64,000 bases of DNA, taken from RGIG3009 sp045541495. GTDB lineage: Bacteria; Bacillota; Clostridia; Oscillospirales; Acutalibacteraceae. The translations under genes were made by a program, and so were the position numbers. The notes under the pieces were generated by a model. It worked only from the letters and a program-made list of their open reading frames with translations, was not told the origin of the DNA and made no database searches. This document shows, piece by piece, positions 17,087-25,870 of this stretch (positions are counted from its first letter, which is position 1; every line of letters starts with the position of its first letter). The stretch is taken from positions 1 through 64,000 of the forward strand of contig JAZQJE010000023.1 of the NCBI GenBank assembly GCA_045541495.1, given 5' to 3'.

Positions 17087-17398
17087 GTGGCAGTCAAAGA
17101 GAAAATCAGAATTCGCATCAAGGGATACGATCATCAGTTGGTGGATCAAGCCGCCGAGAAGATCGTGGAGACCGCTCGCCGTACCGGCGCTCGCGTTTCC
17201 GGGCCTGTCCCGCTGCCCACGGAGAAAGAGGTCGTGACCATTCTGCGTGCGGTGCACAAGTACAAGGATTCTCGCGAACAGTTCGAATCCCGCACCCACA
17301 AGAGACTTATCGACATTCTCCGTCCGTCCAACAAAACAGTTGAAGCCCTCATGGGGCTTGAACTCCCCGCCGGCGTGGAAATCGAAATCAAACTGTAA
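17087..17398 (+). CDS. rpsJ: Ribosomal protein S10
   Basis: Small-subunit head protein and NusB partner in antitermination. 103 residues from a GTG start at 17087, with AAGGAGG at 17071-17077; the beginning AVKEKIRIRIKGYDH and the segment THKRLIDI are diagnostic. In-frame sequence further upstream lies in the leader RNA and is not coding. First gene of the S10 operon. Confidence 0.97.
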   Translation: MAVKEKIRIRIKGYDHQLVDQAAEKIVETARRTGARVSGPVPLPTEKEVVTILRAVHKYKDSREQFESRTHKRLIDILRPSNKTVEALMGLELPAGVEIEIKL

Positions 17399-17431
17399 TC
17401 GCGGTTTGCGGATTTTCGCTGACGAGGTCAT

Positions 17432-17455
17432 GTTCCCCGCTTTGCGGTGGGGAAC
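17432..17455 (+). other. Hairpin between rpsJ and rplC
   Basis: GTTCCCC (17432-17438) pairs with GGGGAAC (17449-17455) in an 81-nt gap. There is no T run after it, so it is not a terminator; it may be a processing or stability element. Confidence 0.4.
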
Positions 17456-17479
17456 CGATAACCAAGGAGGTATATGACA

Positions 17480-18109
17480 ATGCAAAAAGGCATCATCGGC
17501 AAGAAGGTCGGCATGACGCAGATCTTCGATGAAAAGGGCAATGCCGTAGCGGTCACGGTCGTCGAGGCCGGTCCCTGCGTGGTTGTCCAGAAAAAGACCG
17601 CTGAAAACGACGGCTACGCCGCGGTTCAGCTGGGCTACGGCGATGTGGCGGCTCACAAAGTGAACAAACCCATGAAGGGTCACTTCGACAAAGCCGACGT
17701 CGCGCCCAAAAAGACTCTCAGAGAGTTCCGTTTCGACGATTGCGACGCCTACAACGTGGGCGACATCGTGAAAGCGGACACCTTTGCCTGCGGCGACCAA
17801 GTCGACGTGGTGGGTACCAGCAAAGGTAAAGGCTACGCCGGCGTTGTGAAACGCTGGAACCATGGCCGCCTGAAGGAAACCCACGGTACCGGCCCTGTGG
17901 CTCGTCACTCCGGTTCCCAAGGTGTTATCGACCCCGCTCGTGTTTTCAAAGGCATGAAGGCGGCCGGTCATCTGGGTGCTGAGCGTGTGACCGTTCAGAA
18001 CCTCACGGTCGTGAAAGTTGACGCGGAGAACAATTTGATCGCCATTCGCGGTGCCATCCCCGGCCCCCGCGGCGGCCTGGTCCTGATCTCCGACTCCGTT
18101 AAGGCTTAA
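17480..18109 (+). CDS. rplC: Ribosomal protein L3
   Basis: Early 50S assembly protein near the peptidyl-transferase centre. 209 residues. I chose the second of two close ATGs (17480), because AAGGAGG at 17464-17470 is 9 nt from it and only 3 nt from 17474; this gives the canonical MQKGIIGKKVGMTQ start. It carries the conserved glycine-rich loop near RHSGSQGVIDP. Confidence 0.97.
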   Translation: MQKGIIGKKVGMTQIFDEKGNAVAVTVVEAGPCVVVQKKTAENDGYAAVQLGYGDVAAHKVNKPMKGHFDKADVAPKKTLREFRFDDCDAYNVGDIVKADTFACGDQVDVVGTSKGKGYAGVVKRWNHGRLKETHGTGPVARHSGSQGVIDPARVFKGMKAAGHLGAERVTVQNLTVVKVDAENNLIAIRGAIPGPRGGLVLISDSVKA

Positions 18110-18126
18110 GGAAGGAGGATTTTGAA

Positions 18127-18750
18127 ATGGCTACTATATCTACCTATGATATGACCGGCAAGCAGACCGGTACCATGGATCTGAACGACGCGATCTTCGG
18201 TATTGAGCCCAACGCCACGGTTCTGCACAGCGCCGTTGTCAATTACTTGGCCAACCAACGTCAAGGTACGCAATCCACCCTGACCCGTTCCGAGGTCCGC
18301 GGCGGTGGCAGAAAACCCTGGCGTCAAAAAGGTACCGGCCACGCCCGTCAAGGTTCCATCCGTGCTCCTCAATGGACTCACGGTGGTATTGCCCTCGGCC
18401 CGAAACCCCGCAGCTACTCCTATGTGCTGCCCAAGAAGGTCCGCCGTTTGGCTCTCAAGTCCGCGTTCTCCTCGAAGGTGATCGCCGGTGAAATGATGGT
18501 GCTGGACAGCCTGACCATGGATGAAATCAAAACCAAAACGGTTGCCACCATGCTGGGTGCGCTCAACGCCGGCAAAAAGGTGCTGATCGTTCTTCCCGAA
18601 ATGAATGACACCGTCATCCGTTCCGCCCGCAACATTCCCGGCGTGAAGACCGCTCAGGTCAACACCCTGAATGTGTACGACGTGCTCAACTGCGATACCT
18701 TCATCGTGGTGAAAGACGCCGTCGCCAAACTTGAGGAGGTGTACGCATAA
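18127..18750 (+). CDS. rplD: Ribosomal protein L4
   Basis: 207 residues; lines the exit tunnel and in some bacteria represses its own operon through the S10 leader. Conserved loop GGGRKPWRQKGTGHARQG at about 59-76. It starts 17 nt after rplC and shares 1 nt with rplW (TAATG). Confidence 0.97.
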   Translation: MATISTYDMTGKQTGTMDLNDAIFGIEPNATVLHSAVVNYLANQRQGTQSTLTRSEVRGGGRKPWRQKGTGHARQGSIRAPQWTHGGIALGPKPRSYSYVLPKKVRRLALKSAFSSKVIAGEMMVLDSLTMDEIKTKTVATMLGALNAGKKVLIVLPEMNDTVIRSARNIPGVKTAQVNTLNVYDVLNCDTFIVVKDAVAKLEEVYA

Positions 18751-19040
18751 TGAACGCTCGTGACATTGTTCTGGCTCCCGTCATCACTGAAAAAGCGGTG
18801 TCGATGCTGCCTGAAAAGAAGTACACCTTCCGCGTGGCGAACACCGCCAACAAAATTGAGATCGCCAAAGCGGTGGAAGAGATCTTCGGCGTACAAGTCG
18901 CCAAAGTCAACACCATCAGCATGAAAGGCCATCTGCGCCGCATGGGTCGTAACGAGGGTTACACTTCCGACTGGAAGAAAGCCATCGTCACCCTGAAACC
19001 CGACTCCAAGACCATCGAGTTCTTCGACGGTTTGTTCTAA
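18750..19040 (+). CDS. rplW: Ribosomal protein L23
   Basis: 96 residues; sits at the tunnel exit and docks trigger factor and SRP. Begins NARDIVLAPVITEKAV, typical for the family. Translation is coupled to rplD by the shared TAATG. Confidence 0.97.
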   Translation: MNARDIVLAPVITEKAVSMLPEKKYTFRVANTANKIEIAKAVEEIFGVQVAKVNTISMKGHLRRMGRNEGYTSDWKKAIVTLKPDSKTIEFFDGLF

Positions 19041-19079
19041 GGAACAGCGGAGAAAACGAGAAAGGTCAAGGCAACGTAT

Positions 19080-19117
19080 GGGACACCCCCTCACAACGAG
19101 GGACGCGGCCGTGTCCC
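19080..19117 (+). other. Hairpin between rplW and rplB
   Basis: GGGACAC (19080-19086) pairs with GTGTCCC (19111-19117), enclosing CCCTC (19088-19092) paired with GAGGG (19098-19102). It fills an unusually wide 108-nt gap. No T run. Confidence 0.45.
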
Positions 19118-19148
19118 GCAAAGCCAAGAATTAGGAGAGTGAATCGGA

Positions 19149-19982
19149 ATGCCTACTAAGATTTATAAACCGACCACCCCCGGTCGCCGCGGTATGTCCG
19201 TCATGGATTACAGCGGATTGTCCAAGGTGGAACCGGAGAAGAGCCTGCTGGCTCCTCTGAGCAAAAAATCCGGCCGTAACAGCTACGGCCGCATCACCGT
19301 TCGCCATCGCGGCGGCGGTAACCGCCGTAAGTATCGTATTATCGACTTCAAGCGGAACAAGATCGATATGCCCGCCACCGTGTTGACGCTGGAATACGAT
19401 CCCAACCGCAGCGCGTTCATCGCGTTGGTGCAATACGAAGACGGCGAGAAACGCTACATTGTAGCGCCCCAAGGTCTGTCCGTGGGTGACACCATCGTGG
19501 CCGGCGCCAACTCGGATATCAAACCCGGTAACGCCCTGCCCATGGCCAATATTCCCACCGGTACTTTCATCCACAACGTGGAACTGTATCCCGGCAAAGG
19601 CGCTCAGCTCGCCCGTTCCGCCGGTGTTATGGCTCAGCTTGTGGGTAAAGAAAACAACATGGCGATGGTTCGTTTGCCTTCCGGCGAGATGCGCAACATC
19701 CCCTTGAACTGTATGGCCACCATCGGTCAGGTCGGCAACGTGGAACACGAAAACGTGAAGATTGGTAAAGCCGGCCGTAAACGCCACATGGGTTGGCGTC
19801 CCACCGTCCGCGGTTCCGTCATGAACCCCTGCGATCACCCCCACGGTGGTGGTGAGGGTAAATCCCCCATCGGTCGTCCCGGTCCTGTTACCCCCTGGGG
19901 TAAACCGGCTCTGGGTTACAAGACCCGTAAGACCCACAAGGCCTCCGATAAATTTATCGTGAAGCGCCGCAACGGCAAGTAA
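19149..19982 (+). CDS. rplB: Ribosomal protein L2
   Basis: 277 residues, needed for subunit joining and peptidyl-transferase structure. Contains the family signature around NPCDHPHGGGEGKSPIG with the conserved His near 230. GGAGAG precedes the ATG. Confidence 0.97.
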   Translation: MPTKIYKPTTPGRRGMSVMDYSGLSKVEPEKSLLAPLSKKSGRNSYGRITVRHRGGGNRRKYRIIDFKRNKIDMPATVLTLEYDPNRSAFIALVQYEDGEKRYIVAPQGLSVGDTIVAGANSDIKPGNALPMANIPTGTFIHNVELYPGKGAQLARSAGVMAQLVGKENNMAMVRLPSGEMRNIPLNCMATIGQVGNVEHENVKIGKAGRKRHMGWRPTVRGSVMNPCDHPHGGGEGKSPIGRPGPVTPWGKPALGYKTRKTHKASDKFIVKRRNGK

Positions 19983-20003
19983 GCGAAAGGAGATTCAGTA
20001 TTT

Positions 20004-20276
20004 ATGGGTAGAAGCGTAAAGAAGGGTCCTTTCGTACAGCCTGTGCTGTTGAAACGGATCCAAGAAATGAACAATGCCGGTGAGAAACGCATCCTGAAAA
20101 CATGGAGCCGTTCCTCCACCATTTTCCCGGATTTTGTCGGTCACACCATCGCGGTGCATGACGGACGCAAACATGTGCCGGTGTATGTCACCGAGGACAT
20201 GGTCGGTCACAAACTGGGCGAGTTCGCCCCCACTCGTACGTTCCGCGGCCACGTGGGATCGAAGAGTTCGAAGTAA
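20004..20276 (+). CDS. rpsS: Ribosomal protein S19
   Basis: 90 residues; 30S head protein contacting S13. Begins GRSVKKGPFVQPVLLKRI and carries KLGEFAPTRTFRGH near the end. 21 nt after rplB. Confidence 0.97.
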   Translation: MGRSVKKGPFVQPVLLKRIQEMNNAGEKRILKTWSRSSTIFPDFVGHTIAVHDGRKHVPVYVTEDMVGHKLGEFAPTRTFRGHVGSKSSK

Positions 20277-20299
20277 GCGGTTGAAAGGAGAGTAACGTC

Positions 20300-20635
20300 A
20301 TGGAAGCAAGGGCGCAAGTAACTCACGTCCGTATGTCCCCTCGCAAAGTCAAAATCGTTCTCGACCTCATCCGCAATAAACCGGTTGATGTCGCGCTTGC
20401 GATTGCACACAACATTCCCAAGGCCGCCGGTGAGCCCGTAGAGAAATTGCTCAAGTCGGCTCTGGCCAATGCGGAAAACAACTACAACATGGATAAGAAT
20501 TCCTTGGTTGTTTCCGAATGCTTTGTATGCCCCGGCCCCATTCTCAAGCGTATTCGTCCGAGAGCCCAGGGTCGTGCGTTCCGCATCAATAAGAGAACTT
20601 CACACATCACCCTTGTGCTCAAGGAAAAGGAATAA
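20300..20635 (+). CDS. rplV: Ribosomal protein L22
   Basis: 111 residues; its extended loop lines the exit tunnel. VRMSPRKVKIVLDLIR at the start and the PRAQGRAFRI loop are typical. Confidence 0.97.
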   Translation: MEARAQVTHVRMSPRKVKIVLDLIRNKPVDVALAIAHNIPKAAGEPVEKLLKSALANAENNYNMDKNSLVVSECFVCPGPILKRIRPRAQGRAFRINKRTSHITLVLKEKE

Positions 20636-20654
20636 GCGAAGGAGGAGGAGAATT

Positions 20655-21320
20655 ATGGGACAGAAAGTCAATCCCCACGGCCTGCGTGTCGGCGTGATCA
20701 AGGATTGGGATTCTCGTTGGTTCGTGAAAAAGAGCCAGATCGGTGATACCCTCGTATCCGACTATAATCTGCGCGTGTACTTGAAAAAGACGCTGTATGC
20801 CGCCGGTATCGCCAAAGTCGAGATCGAACGCGATGCCACGCGTGTCCGTGTGAACATTCACTGTGCGAAGCCCGGTCTGGTTATCGGTAAGGGCGGCGCC
20901 GAAATTGAAAAACTCCGTCAGGCTTGCGAAAAGATGTTGGGCAAGACCACCCTGCTGAACATTGTGGAGATCCGTACTCCCGATGTGAACGCGCAGTTGG
21001 TTGCCGAAAACATCGCGCAACAGTTGGAGAAACGTATTTCCTTCCGTCGTGCCATGAAGCAGGCCATCGGCCGCGCCATGAAGCTCGGCGCGAGAGGAAT
21101 CAAAACGCAGGTTTCCGGCCGTTTGGGCGGTGCGGAAATTGCCCGTGTAGAGCAGTATCACGAAGGCACCATCCCGCTGCAGACCCTGCGCGCCGACATC
21201 GACTACGGTTTCGCTGAGGCGAACACCACCTATGGTCGTATCGGTGTGAAGACTTGGATCTATCGCGGCGAGGTTCTTGCCGGTGCTGCGAAGCCCCGTC
21301 GGGAAGGAGGCCGCAAGTAA
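20655..21320 (+). CDS. rpsC: Ribosomal protein S3
   Basis: 221 residues; mRNA entry-channel protein with a KH domain (VIGKGGAEIEKL at about 75-86). I chose the ATG at 20655, preceded by GGAGGAGGAG and giving MGQKVNPHGLRVGV; longer in-frame sequence upstream only overlaps rplV. Its stop shares one nt with rplP. Confidence 0.97.
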   Translation: MGQKVNPHGLRVGVIKDWDSRWFVKKSQIGDTLVSDYNLRVYLKKTLYAAGIAKVEIERDATRVRVNIHCAKPGLVIGKGGAEIEKLRQACEKMLGKTTLLNIVEIRTPDVNAQLVAENIAQQLEKRISFRRAMKQAIGRAMKLGARGIKTQVSGRLGGAEIARVEQYHEGTIPLQTLRADIDYGFAEANTTYGRIGVKTWIYRGEVLAGAAKPRREGGRK

Positions 21321-21748
21321 TGCTGTTACCCAAGAGAGTGAAATATCGCCGCGTTCAGAGAGGTCGCCTTACCGGTAAAGCCCTTCGCGGCAACACCGTG
21401 TCCCACGGTGATTTCGGTCTGCAGGCACTGGAGCCCGCGTGGATCACATCCCGCCAGATCGAAGCCGCCCGTATCGCCATGACTCGTTACATCAAGCGTG
21501 GCGGTCAGGTATGGATCAAAATTTTCCCCGACAAGCCCATCACCGAAAAACCCGCCGAGACCCGCATGGGTTCCGGTAAAGGTTCTCCGGAATACTGGGT
21601 AGCCGTTGTGAAACCCGGTCGCGTCATGTTCGAGATCGCCGGTGTTTCCGAAGAGGTTGCCCGCGAGGCTATGCGACTTGCAGCCAACAAGCTGCCCATC
21701 AAATGCAAATTCGTTTGCAAGGAAGAAACGGATGGTGAGCAGGAATGA
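21320..21748 (+). CDS. rplP: Ribosomal protein L16
   Basis: 142 residues; helps position A-site tRNA. I chose the ATG at 21320 inside TAATG, giving MLLPKRVKYRRVQRGR; the GGAAGGAGG site lies inside the end of rpsC. Confidence 0.97.
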   Translation: MLLPKRVKYRRVQRGRLTGKALRGNTVSHGDFGLQALEPAWITSRQIEAARIAMTRYIKRGGQVWIKIFPDKPITEKPAETRMGSGKGSPEYWVAVVKPGRVMFEIAGVSEEVAREAMRLAANKLPIKCKFVCKEETDGEQE

Positions 21749-21960
21749 AGTCCAGTGAGATCAGCAAGATCAGAGAATTGAACGACACTGAGTTGACCAA
21801 GAAGCTCGAGGACCTCAAGAAAGAGCTCTTCAATCTCAGATTCCAACACGCAATCAATCAGTTGGAAAATCCGATGCGTCTGAAAGCCGTTAAGAAAGAA
21901 ATCGCCATCGTGAAGACCATTATGCGCGAGAACGAGCTTAAGAACGGCGCAGAAGCGTAA
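21745..21960 (+). CDS. rpmC: Ribosomal protein L29
   Basis: 71 residues, two long helices at the tunnel exit. Contains the typical LKKELFNLRFQ segment. Overlaps rplP by 4 nt (ATGA). Confidence 0.96.
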   Translation: MKSSEISKIRELNDTELTKKLEDLKKELFNLRFQHAINQLENPMRLKAVKKEIAIVKTIMRENELKNGAEA

Positions 21961-21977
21961 CGGAAGGAGGAAACATT

Positions 21978-22235
21978 GTGAGCGAACGGAATCTTAGAAA
22001 AACCCGGACCGGCTTGGTCGTCAGTGACAAAATGGATAAGACCATCGTTGTGGCGATCGAGGACAATGTCCGTCATCCGCTGTATAAAAAAATCGTTAAG
22101 CACACCATTAAGCTGAAAGCCCACGATGAAAACAACGAGTGCCGCGTCGGCGACCGTGTGGAGGTCATGGAGACCCGCCCGCTGTCCAAAGACAAGCATT
22201 GGCGTCTTGTTCACATCATCGAAAAGGCGAAGTAA
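21978..22235 (+). CDS. rpsQ: Ribosomal protein S17
   Basis: 85 residues from a GTG start (GGAAGGAGG upstream). OB-fold 16S rRNA-binding protein with GLVVSDKMDKTIVVAIE and ETRPLSKDKHWRLV. Confidence 0.97.
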   Translation: MSERNLRKTRTGLVVSDKMDKTIVVAIEDNVRHPLYKKIVKHTIKLKAHDENNECRVGDRVEVMETRPLSKDKHWRLVHIIEKAK

Positions 22236-22264
22236 GTCGGTAGACTCGAAAGGAGGAAACATCT

Positions 22265-22633
22265 GTGGTACAACAACAGACCTACCTCAAAGTTGCCGAC
22301 AACACCGGCGCGAAAGAGCTTATGTGCATTCGCGTTCTGGGTGGTTCCGGCCGGAGGTATGCAAATATCGGCGACGTCGTCGTTGCTTCTGTTAAAAAAG
22401 CAGCACCCGGCGGCGTTGTGAAAAAAGGCGATGTGGTTAAAGCCGTCATCGTCCGTTCCGTAAGAGGCGTCCGTCGTGAGGATGGTACCTACATCCGTTT
22501 TGACGAGAATGCCGCTGTCATCATCCGTGATGACAAAAACCCCAGAGGTACCCGTATTTTTGGGCCCGTGGCGCGTGAGCTGAGAGAAAAGGATTACCTG
22601 AAGATCCTCAGCCTCGCTCCCGAAGTGCTGTGA
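22265..22633 (+). CDS. rplN: Ribosomal protein L14
   Basis: 122 residues from a GTG start (AAAGGAGG upstream); subunit-interface protein. Carries VADNTGAKELMCIRVLGG and GTRIFGPVARELR. Confidence 0.97.
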   Translation: MVQQQTYLKVADNTGAKELMCIRVLGGSGRRYANIGDVVVASVKKAAPGGVVKKGDVVKAVIVRSVRGVRREDGTYIRFDENAAVIIRDDKNPRGTRIFGPVARELREKDYLKILSLAPEVL

Positions 22634-22648
22634 TGGGAGGTACGCGAA

Positions 22649-22987
22649 ATGAGTAACAAACTTCATGTGAAAAAGGGCGATACCGTCATCGTCATCAGCG
22701 GCGACGACCGTGGCAACAAAGGCAAAGTCCTGGAAGTCAGCCCCAAAGAGGGTAAGGTCATCGTGGAAGGCCTGAATATGGTCAAAAAGCACGTGAAACC
22801 CCGCAAGATGGGTGAAAACGGCGGTATCGTGGAAGCCGAAGGCGCGATGTACGCGTCCAAAGTGCAGGTTATCTGCCCGGCTTGCAAAAAACCGACCCGC
22901 GTTAGCCACAAACGCGTTGAAGACGAGAACGGCAAGTTCCGCTCCGTCCGTGTTTGCAATCACAAAGACTGTGGCGAAGTATTGTAA
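22649..22987 (+). CDS. rplX: Ribosomal protein L24
   Basis: 112 residues; 50S assembly initiator with the KOW motif at the start (KKGDTVIVISGDDRGNKGKV). The C-terminal part has CxxC (PACK) and another Cys pair, as in many Firmicute L24 proteins. Confidence 0.97.
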   Translation: MSNKLHVKKGDTVIVISGDDRGNKGKVLEVSPKEGKVIVEGLNMVKKHVKPRKMGENGGIVEAEGAMYASKVQVICPACKKPTRVSHKRVEDENGKFRSVRVCNHKDCGEVL

Positions 22988-23003
22988 GGAGGGTTGAGCG
23001 AAT

Positions 23004-23543
23004 ATGGCCAGAATGAAAGAATTTTACAAAAGCGACGTCGCTCCTGCCCTGATGAAAAAATTCGGTTACAAGAGCGTCATGCAGATCCCGAAACTGGATA
23101 AGATCGTCATCAACGTCGGTTGCGGCGAAGCCCGCGACAACGCTAAGGTGATCGACGCCATCTGCATCGATCTGGCGACCATCACCGGTCAAAAGCCCGT
23201 TGTTTGCAAAGCCAAGAAATCCGTGGCTAACTTCAAACTTCGTGAAGGTATGAACATCGGTGTGAAGGTCACCCTGCGCGGTGACCGTATGTACGAATTC
23301 CTGGATCGTTTGTTCAACGTGGCTCTGCCCCGCGTTCGTGACTTCCGCGGTATCAACGCCAATTCCTTTGACGGCCGCGGCAACTACAACATGGGCCTGA
23401 AAGAGCAGTTGATCTTCCCGGAAATCGAGTACGATAAGATCGACAAAGTTCGCGGTATGGACATCTGCTTTGTCACCACCGCGAAGACCGACGAAGAAGC
23501 ACGTGAGTTGCTCACCTTGATGGGCGCTCCGTTCGCGAAATAA
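23004..23543 (+). CDS. rplE: Ribosomal protein L5
   Basis: 179 residues; binds 5S rRNA in the central protuberance. Contains KPVVCKAKKSVANFKLREG and RDFRGINANSFDGRGNYNMG. Confidence 0.97.
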   Translation: MARMKEFYKSDVAPALMKKFGYKSVMQIPKLDKIVINVGCGEARDNAKVIDAICIDLATITGQKPVVCKAKKSVANFKLREGMNIGVKVTLRGDRMYEFLDRLFNVALPRVRDFRGINANSFDGRGNYNMGLKEQLIFPEIEYDKIDKVRGMDICFVTTAKTDEEARELLTLMGAPFAK

Positions 23544-23557
23544 GGGAGGGAAAACAC

Positions 23558-23743
23558 ATGGCTAAAACATCGATGAAGATCAAGCAGCAACGCGCGCCTA
23601 AGTTTTCCACGCAGGCCTACAACCGCTGCAAGATCTGCGGTCGTCCCCACGCTTATTTGCGGAAATACGGTGTATGCCGTATTTGCTTCCGTGAGCTCGC
23701 TTACAAAGGCGAGATCCCCGGCGTGAAGAAGGCCAGTTGGTAA
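23558..23743 (+). CDS. rpsZ: Ribosomal protein S14 type Z (zinc form)
   Basis: 61 residues, the short zinc-binding S14. Four cysteines in CKIC (24/27) and CRIC (40/43) can hold zinc. Confidence 0.96.
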   Translation: MAKTSMKIKQQRAPKFSTQAYNRCKICGRPHAYLRKYGVCRICFRELAYKGEIPGVKKASW

Positions 23744-23769
23744 GCAATAGCTAAAAGGAGGAAGAGGTT

Positions 23770-24171
23770 ATGCAAATCACCGATACAATCGCCGATATGC
23801 TGACCCGAATTCGCAATGCGAGTTCCGCCAAGCATGATACGGTGGATATCCCCGCTTCCAACATGAAGAAGGCTATTGCCCAGATTCTTGTTGACGAGGG
23901 ATATGTCAAAAGTTTTCAAGTCATCGAAGATGGCAAACAGGGTATCATCCGCGTCGCTCTGAAATATCAGGGCCCGTCCAAAACGCCCGTTTTGATGGGT
24001 CTGCGCCGTGTATCCAAACCCGGTCTGCGCATCTATTCCAGCAGTGAGGACATGCCGAAGGTCATGAAAGGCATCGGCACCGCCATCGTGTCTACGTCCA
24101 AGGGCGTTATGACCGATAAAAAAGCCCGCAAAGAAAACGTGGGCGGCGAAGTCCTGGCTTTCGTGTGGTAA
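23770..24171 (+). CDS. rpsH: Ribosomal protein S8
   Basis: 133 residues; early 16S-binding protein that in E. coli represses the spc operon. Begins QITDTIADMLTRIRNA and ends GGEVLAFVW, the standard family end. Confidence 0.97.
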   Translation: MQITDTIADMLTRIRNASSAKHDTVDIPASNMKKAIAQILVDEGYVKSFQVIEDGKQGIIRVALKYQGPSKTPVLMGLRRVSKPGLRIYSSSEDMPKVMKGIGTAIVSTSKGVMTDKKARKENVGGEVLAFVW

Positions 24172-24184
24172 GGGGGAGAAGAAT

Positions 24185-24733
24185 ATGTCGAGAATTGGAC
24201 GTAAACCCATTGCCATCCCCGCCGGTGTGGAATTTAAATTCGAAAACGGCGTGGCGACTGCCAAGGGCGCTAAGGGTACTTTGACCCAAAAAGTGCATCC
24301 CAACATCACAGTGACCGTCGAGGGTAACGAAATCCTGGTCACCCGTCCCAACGACGAGAAAGAGAACCGTTCTCTGCACGGTCTCACTCGTACACTGCTC
24401 AACAACATGGTCATCGGCGTTTCCGCCGGCTTCTCCAAAGAGCTGGAGGTCAACGGCGTTGGTTACCGTGTGGCGAAACAGGGAAAAGATCTGGTCATGA
24501 ACCTGGGCTACAGCCATCAGGTCACTATGAGCGAGATCGACGGTATTTCCATTGAAGTGCCGTCCCCCAACAAGATCATCATCAGCGGTCCCGACAAGCA
24601 ACTGGTTGGTCAGTTTGCGGCGGAAGTCCGCGAGAAGCGTCCGCCCGAGCCGTATAAGGGCAAGGGTATCAAATACTCCACCGAGCATATCCGCCGTAAG
24701 GAAGGTAAGACCGGTGCGAAGGGTAAGAAGTAA
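24185..24733 (+). CDS. rplF: Ribosomal protein L6
   Basis: 182 residues; near the GTPase-associated centre. Begins SRIGRKPIAIPAGV and holds the signature PEPYKGKGIKY near 158-168. Confidence 0.97.
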   Translation: MSRIGRKPIAIPAGVEFKFENGVATAKGAKGTLTQKVHPNITVTVEGNEILVTRPNDEKENRSLHGLTRTLLNNMVIGVSAGFSKELEVNGVGYRVAKQGKDLVMNLGYSHQVTMSEIDGISIEVPSPNKIIISGPDKQLVGQFAAEVREKRPPEPYKGKGIKYSTEHIRRKEGKTGAKGKK

Positions 24734-24751
24734 GAAGGAGTGTGAAATCGT

Positions 24752-25111
24752 ATGGTGAGCAAAAAAGATAGCAACCAAGCGCGGTTGCACCGCCACCTCC
24801 GTGTGCGCGGCAAGATTTCCGGCACTGCCGAATGCCCCCGTCTGAATGTGTTCCGCTCCCTCAACCACATCTATGCCCAGCTCATTGATGATGTCAAGGG
24901 AGTTACCTTGGTGTCCGCTTCCAGTGTCGAAAAAGATTTCGGCATGAACGGCGGTAACAAGGAAGCCGCCCGCAAGGTCGGCGCGCTCATCGCTGAACGC
25001 GCTCTGAAGAACGGCATTGAAACGGTCGTCTTCGACAGAGGCGGTTACATCTACCACGGCCGTGTTCAGGAATTGGCCGAAGGCGCCCGTGAGGGCGGCC
25101 TCAAGTTCTAA
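24752..25111 (+). CDS. rplR: Ribosomal protein L18
   Basis: 119 residues; 5S rRNA binder. RLNVFRSLNHIYAQLIDD and FDRGGYIYHGRVQELAEGAREGG-type ending are typical. Confidence 0.97.
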   Translation: MVSKKDSNQARLHRHLRVRGKISGTAECPRLNVFRSLNHIYAQLIDDVKGVTLVSASSVEKDFGMNGGNKEAARKVGALIAERALKNGIETVVFDRGGYIYHGRVQELAEGAREGGLKF

Positions 25112-25130
25112 GGAAAGGGAGGAAATTACT

Positions 25131-25631
25131 TTGGCCAGAAGAGAAGAATTCGAAAGCGAATACAAAGAAACCGTGGTTGCCATCAACCGCGTCAGCAAAA
25201 CTGTTAAGGGCGGCCGCGTGATGAAATTCGCTGCGCTCGTCGTAGTGGGCGATGGCAAAGGCACCGTAGGCTTCGGCACCGGCAAAGCCGGCGAAGTTCC
25301 GGATGCGATCCGCAAGGGCATTGAAGATGCCAAAAAGAACCTTGTGAAGATCTCCCTGAAGGGCAGCACCATCCCTCATGAAGTGATCGGTGCATTTGGA
25401 GCCGGCCGTGTGCTGCTGAAACCTGCCGCTCCCGGTACCGGTATCATCGCCGGCGGCACCGTTCGTGCCGTGGCAGAAGCGGCCGGTATCAAAGACATCC
25501 GTGCCAAGGCACTGCGTTCCAACAACCCCTACAATGTTGTCAGTGCTACCATGGCCGGTCTGATGAGTCTGCGTACCGCCGACGAGGCGGCTGCTATCCG
25601 CGGCAAGACTGCCAAGGAAATTTTAGGTTAA
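25131..25631 (+). CDS. rpsE: Ribosomal protein S5
   Basis: 166 residues; decoding-fidelity protein with a double-stranded RNA-binding fold. I chose the TTG at 25131, 6 nt after GGGAGGAA, giving M-ARREEFESEYKETVVAINR. Longer in-frame sequence overlaps rplR and is rejected. Confidence 0.96.
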   Translation: MARREEFESEYKETVVAINRVSKTVKGGRVMKFAALVVVGDGKGTVGFGTGKAGEVPDAIRKGIEDAKKNLVKISLKGSTIPHEVIGAFGAGRVLLKPAAPGTGIIAGGTVRAVAEAAGIKDIRAKALRSNNPYNVVSATMAGLMSLRTADEAAAIRGKTAKEILG

Positions 25632-25646
25632 CAGGAGGGCTTGGAA

Positions 25647-25844
25647 ATGGTCAAAAAGGCAAAGACAGGCACCATGATGATCAAACTGGCGCACAGCTTG
25701 ATCGGTGCGAAAAAAGATCAGATTGCCACTGCCACTTCTTTGGGTCTGCACAAGATCGGCGACACCGTATGCCAGCCTGATAACGCAGCCACTCAAGGCA
25801 AGGTCAAGAAGATCATCCACCTCATCGAGGTAACCGAAGCTTAA
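25647..25844 (+). CDS. rpmD: Ribosomal protein L30
   Basis: 65 residues from the ATG at 25647 (AGGAGG 9 nt upstream). Contains IGAKKDQIATATSLGLHKIG, typical of L30; slightly longer than most because of an extended C-terminus. Confidence 0.95.
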   Translation: MVKKAKTGTMMIKLAHSLIGAKKDQIATATSLGLHKIGDTVCQPDNAATQGKVKKIIHLIEVTEA

Positions 25845-25870
25845 CCAATTGAGCAAGGAGGTGCGACACT

